A DNA stretch of 64,000 bases from Sphagnum magellanicum (lineage: Eukaryota; Streptophyta; Sphagnopsida; Sphagnales; Sphagnaceae), in contig CM038907.1 in assembly GCA_021904315.1 (NCBI GenBank), positions 20,343,223 through 20,407,222 on the forward strand, given 5' to 3'. Below are positions 61,536-64,000 of this stretch, piece after piece; the first letter of the stretch is position 1, and each line of letters starts with the position of its first letter. A program made the position numbers and the translations under genes. A model generated the notes under the pieces. It had not been told where the DNA came from. It worked only from the letters and a program-made list of their open reading frames with translations, and made no database searches.

Positions 61536-61963
61536 CAGACCTTCTACCACTACAAAGTTAACTATTTTAACTATTTTTTTTCATATTCGGGTTGCGACAA
61601 CCTCATAGTTAACTTTTTTTTTTCATCCTCGGGTTGTGACAACCTCTAAGTTAACTATTTTTTTTCATCCTCGGGTTGTGACAACCTCTAAGTTAACTAT
61701 TTTTTTTCATCCTCGGGTTGTGACAACCTTTAAGTTAACTATTTTTTTTCATCCTTAGGTTGTGACAACCTCTAAGTTAACTATTTTTTTTCATCCTCAG
61801 GTTGTGACAACCTCTAAGTTAACTATTTTTTTTCATCCTCGGGTTGTGACAACCTCTAAGTTAACTATTTTTTTTCATTCTCTAGTGGTGACAACCTCGG
61901 GTCACCACTCAGTGTAGTTAGTGGCGTTTTAGTGGGTTTAGATTTTTAGTGGTAGAAGGTCTG
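61536..61963. mobile_element. hAT-like miniature element with 8-bp duplication
   Basis: Ends CAGACCTTCTACCACT (61536-61551) and AGTGGTAGAAGGTCTG (61948-61963) are perfect 16-bp inverted repeats. Both are flanked by AAACCTTA (61528-61535 and 61964-61971), an exact 8-bp target duplication as made by hAT transposases. The 428-bp interior is almost wholly the 42-bp minisatellite and has no coding capacity. The transposon that could mobilise it is not in this window. Confidence 0.88.
61567..61902 (+). repeat. 42-bp minisatellite inside the hAT-like element
   Basis: Eight units start with TTAACT at 61567, 61609, 61651, 61693, 61735, 61777, 61819 and 61861, exactly 42 bp apart. Each has a T-run, TTCATCCTCGG and the dyad GGTTGTGACAACC, able to form a short stem. 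The first and last units are variant. Confidence 0.95.
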
Positions 61964-61979
61964 AAACCTTATGACTAAT

Positions 61980-62440
61980 GTCACCAAATTTCTGCCCTGC
62001 AATTAGTGCAGGCCAAAAATGGTGACCAACAGTTGAAATAGAATTTCATGCAGCCAATGAGAAGGCTCAGCATGCACTCATGAACAATCCAGTTTTTTTC
62101 TTTTTAAGAGGTGGGGGTACATGATTTTTTTTGTTTTTTTCCCTTGTTCCCAATTTGTTCCCAAAGGTTCCCAAAGTGTTTCCATATGCATTCCCAAGAT
62201 GTTCCCAATAGCACCTGGGTTTTGTCACATATGGGTTTTGCCCAAAGTTCAACTCCCCTTTATATAAACAAAGAAGATGAAATCCAAGGGTGCACATTTG
62301 TTTCTATTTTACAACCAGGGGTCCAAAGAAGTGATTTTATTAGGGGCATGCCCAATGCTCCAGAAAAGTTGCTGATGGGCCAATCAATATTGCTCCTTTT
62401 AAAAAAAAAAGAAAAAGTTGTGAGCTCACCCATGATCTAA
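61980..62440 (-). repeat. Dispersed repeat family, copy C (inverted)
   Basis: On the minus strand it reads GATTGGCCCATCAGCAA, then TTGGGAACA-like words (about 62145-62205), then CATTGGCTGCATGAAATTCT and GTTGGTCACCATTTTTGGCC at its end, matching copies A and B. Its end lies about 15 bp from the hAT-like element. Confidence 0.7.
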
Positions 62441-63414
62441 TTAACACGAATCACACTACATCACAACCCTCTCCTTATTTGATATGCTCCTTGCAAGGGG
62501 GGGGGAGGGGGGGTGTTTCAGTACCTGATTTGGTCATGGTCGGCCTTTGTTGGTGCTTTTTCTTTTTGCCTGGACTTGGGTCCTTCCATCTTATACTTTT
62601 TTTCTCACCCCCCTCTTTTTTTTTGGGTGCTTTGTTTTATTACCGCTTCTTTGGTTTTCATCATTATGACAACAGATCACTAAAACAAGGAGGATGAAAA
62701 AGGAAAATTAAAGCACCAAGGTCTATGTTAGAATTCCTACACAACTTTTGGCTGATGTCTACTTCTGTATAGCAAAAGACAAAAAGGTTCTATCTTAAAA
62801 TGCTGACACTAGTACCGTCTAAATTAGCACCAGCACTAGTGACATGGAAAAATACCAATTTGTTAACAGTGCTTCAAAACATTATACATATATTGTAATA
62901 AGATAAAATTATGGTCTTTGAGTCCAAATTTAAGAGTTTCTGGGTCAAACCTAGTCACTAGGTAACGGACCTCACCGGTAAATGGTGTTGGCTTCAGCAG
63001 TTTTTGTGGATGATTTTGCGACTCTTCTATGATGTGATGCGGCTGTTATAGCCTTCTCCCTTTTGGGTTTTCTCTTTTGGGTTTTCTCAAGAAGGTGAAG
63101 TGACCGGTATAGGTGGTGTTGCTGGTGGTGTTGCTTCACCCTGAACCTAAACTAGGCACCCTACGACCACGCAAAGCCATTTACTCAAACCAAATTTAAA
63201 CAAACCAGAAGCGACACCCAAGAGCAGGAACCGTTCCTTAAAGTTTGTAACTGAAGATAATATTGTGTTTTCAGGTGGTTGGGGTCCTAGTTCTTACTAC
63301 CTGTTTCCATGTTTGTCTTTACAGATAATAGGGCAGAGTTAAGCATTGACAGTGTAGATTCAATCTGCCGAAAGCATAGCAAAATCAGGCCGTGAGCGGT
63401 ATTTAGCGCACACC
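62441..63414. other. Upstream flank of the second P450 gene
   Basis: It has a G-rich run near 62498 and a small duplication CTTTTGGGTTTTCTC at 63060-63090. No clear TATA box precedes the ATG at 63415 and no other gene is seen. Confidence 0.4.
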
Positions 63415-64000
63415 ATGGCGGACATGGTTATGAAGTGGAGCCAGCTGATTACACCAGCACAATTGAAGATAGTTGCTTCCGCAATAGTTTCTGTGATTTT
63501 TCTTCGCTATCTCATCAAGCACTGTTTGAACCGCCACACACAGTTGAAGACAGCACCGGGCCCATTACCGTTTTGGCCCGTAGTTGGAAACCTTCCGCTT
63601 CTCGGCAAGCTTCCCCACCACTCTTTCTCTACCAGTTGTCGAAAAGGTATGGGGACATCATGGAGCTGAAGCTGGGTTCGGTTCGCACAATCGTCGTCTC
63701 GTCGCCAGAGCTGGCAAAAGAGGTTCTCAAGGAGCACGATTTGGTATTCGCGTCGCGTCCCGATCTCGTTGCATGTAAGCTCCTTTTTTATGGACGGGAT
63801 ATCGCATTTTCACCATATGGCGAGCACTGGCGGCATATGCGAAAGGTCAGCACGCTGGAGCTTTTCACTCTCAAGAGGCTCGAGGCCTCCAAGCATGTTC
63901 GAGATGAAGAATTATCGTGGTTGGTGCACGGAATTTTTGAGAACTGTAAGGTAATTTTATTGTTTCACAGCTCAATTCTGTTGTTTTTTCACCACATTTC
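63415..64000 (+). pseudogene. Cytochrome P450 paralogue, exon 1, frameshifted, runs off window
   Basis: ATG at 63415 (ACACCATGGCG) opens a P450 exon much like exon 1 of the gene at 52468: the anchor LKIVASAIVSVIFLRYLIKH, the hinge TAPGPLPFWP and PLLGKLPHHSF. At about 63627-63630 two extra bases (a TC repeat in CTTTCTCTACC) shift the frame. The original frame soon meets a stop, while the rest of the exon continues two bases out of phase without stops as YQLSKRYGDIMELKLGS, RDIAFSPYGEHWRHMRKV and DEELSWLVHGIFENCK. It ends at a GTAATT donor at 63951, the same position as intron 1 of the paralogue. Only this lesion is visible, so it is either a very young pseudogene or a sequence error. The remaining exons lie beyond the window. 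CYP71 clan; substrate unknown. Confidence 0.88.

Noticed and set aside
61567-61902. Regular 42-bp units resembling a CRISPR array
   Set aside because: Whole units repeat with no unique spacers, inside a plant transposon; it is a minisatellite.

Overview
This is nuclear DNA from a seed plant and most likely a conifer. It is AT-rich, gene-poor and full of decayed transposable elements. The two recognisable genes of ordinary plant metabolism are CYP71-clan cytochrome P450s of a type familiar from conifers (they resemble the gymnosperm CYP750 group). The conifer assignment is an inference from those proteins, the low gene density and the old LTR elements; nothing here names the species.

Left third (1-18,100): a 9.5-kb CACTA (En/Spm) DNA transposon at 5041-14574 is bounded by CAC... 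inverted ends and a TAA target duplication. It sits inside an older tandem duplication of host DNA. It carries a decayed TNP2-type transposase on the minus strand, a second intron-containing gene on the plus strand, and, unexpectedly, a SET-domain reading frame between them. A later LTR insertion, now a solo LTR with a perfect 5-bp duplication, interrupts the transposase. A second solo LTR of a related family lies at 17101-18017.

Middle (18,000-50,300): long stretches without recognisable genes hold a broken multi-exon coding region (19613-21727), degenerate tandem arrays (a 180-bp family at about 31500-32830, a 257-bp family at 41770-42280, a 47-bp minisatellite at 44632-44990), and two retrotransposons. 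One is a chromodomain-bearing Ty3/gypsy element (35888-41374) with both LTRs, a primer site and a large gag-to-RT deletion. The other is a Ty1/copia relic (45850-47500) split by a 627-bp inverted-repeat element with an ACT duplication.

Right part (50,300-64,000): an intact three-exon P450 gene on the minus strand (52468-50334; 531 residues) and the first exon of a paralogous P450 on the plus strand (63415 to beyond the window), which carries a 2-nt frameshift. The roughly 11 kb between these divergent paralogues contains three copies of an unnamed dispersed repeat, a possible Helitron insertion, remnants of an FCP1/NIF-type phosphatase and of another coding sequence, and several short tandem arrays. 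One array, a 42-bp minisatellite, lies inside a hAT-like miniature element with an exact 8-bp duplication.

The P450s are the only genes likely to serve the plant directly. The rest records repeated insertion, decay and recombination of mobile DNA. All exon limits, frames and repeat periods were read by eye.
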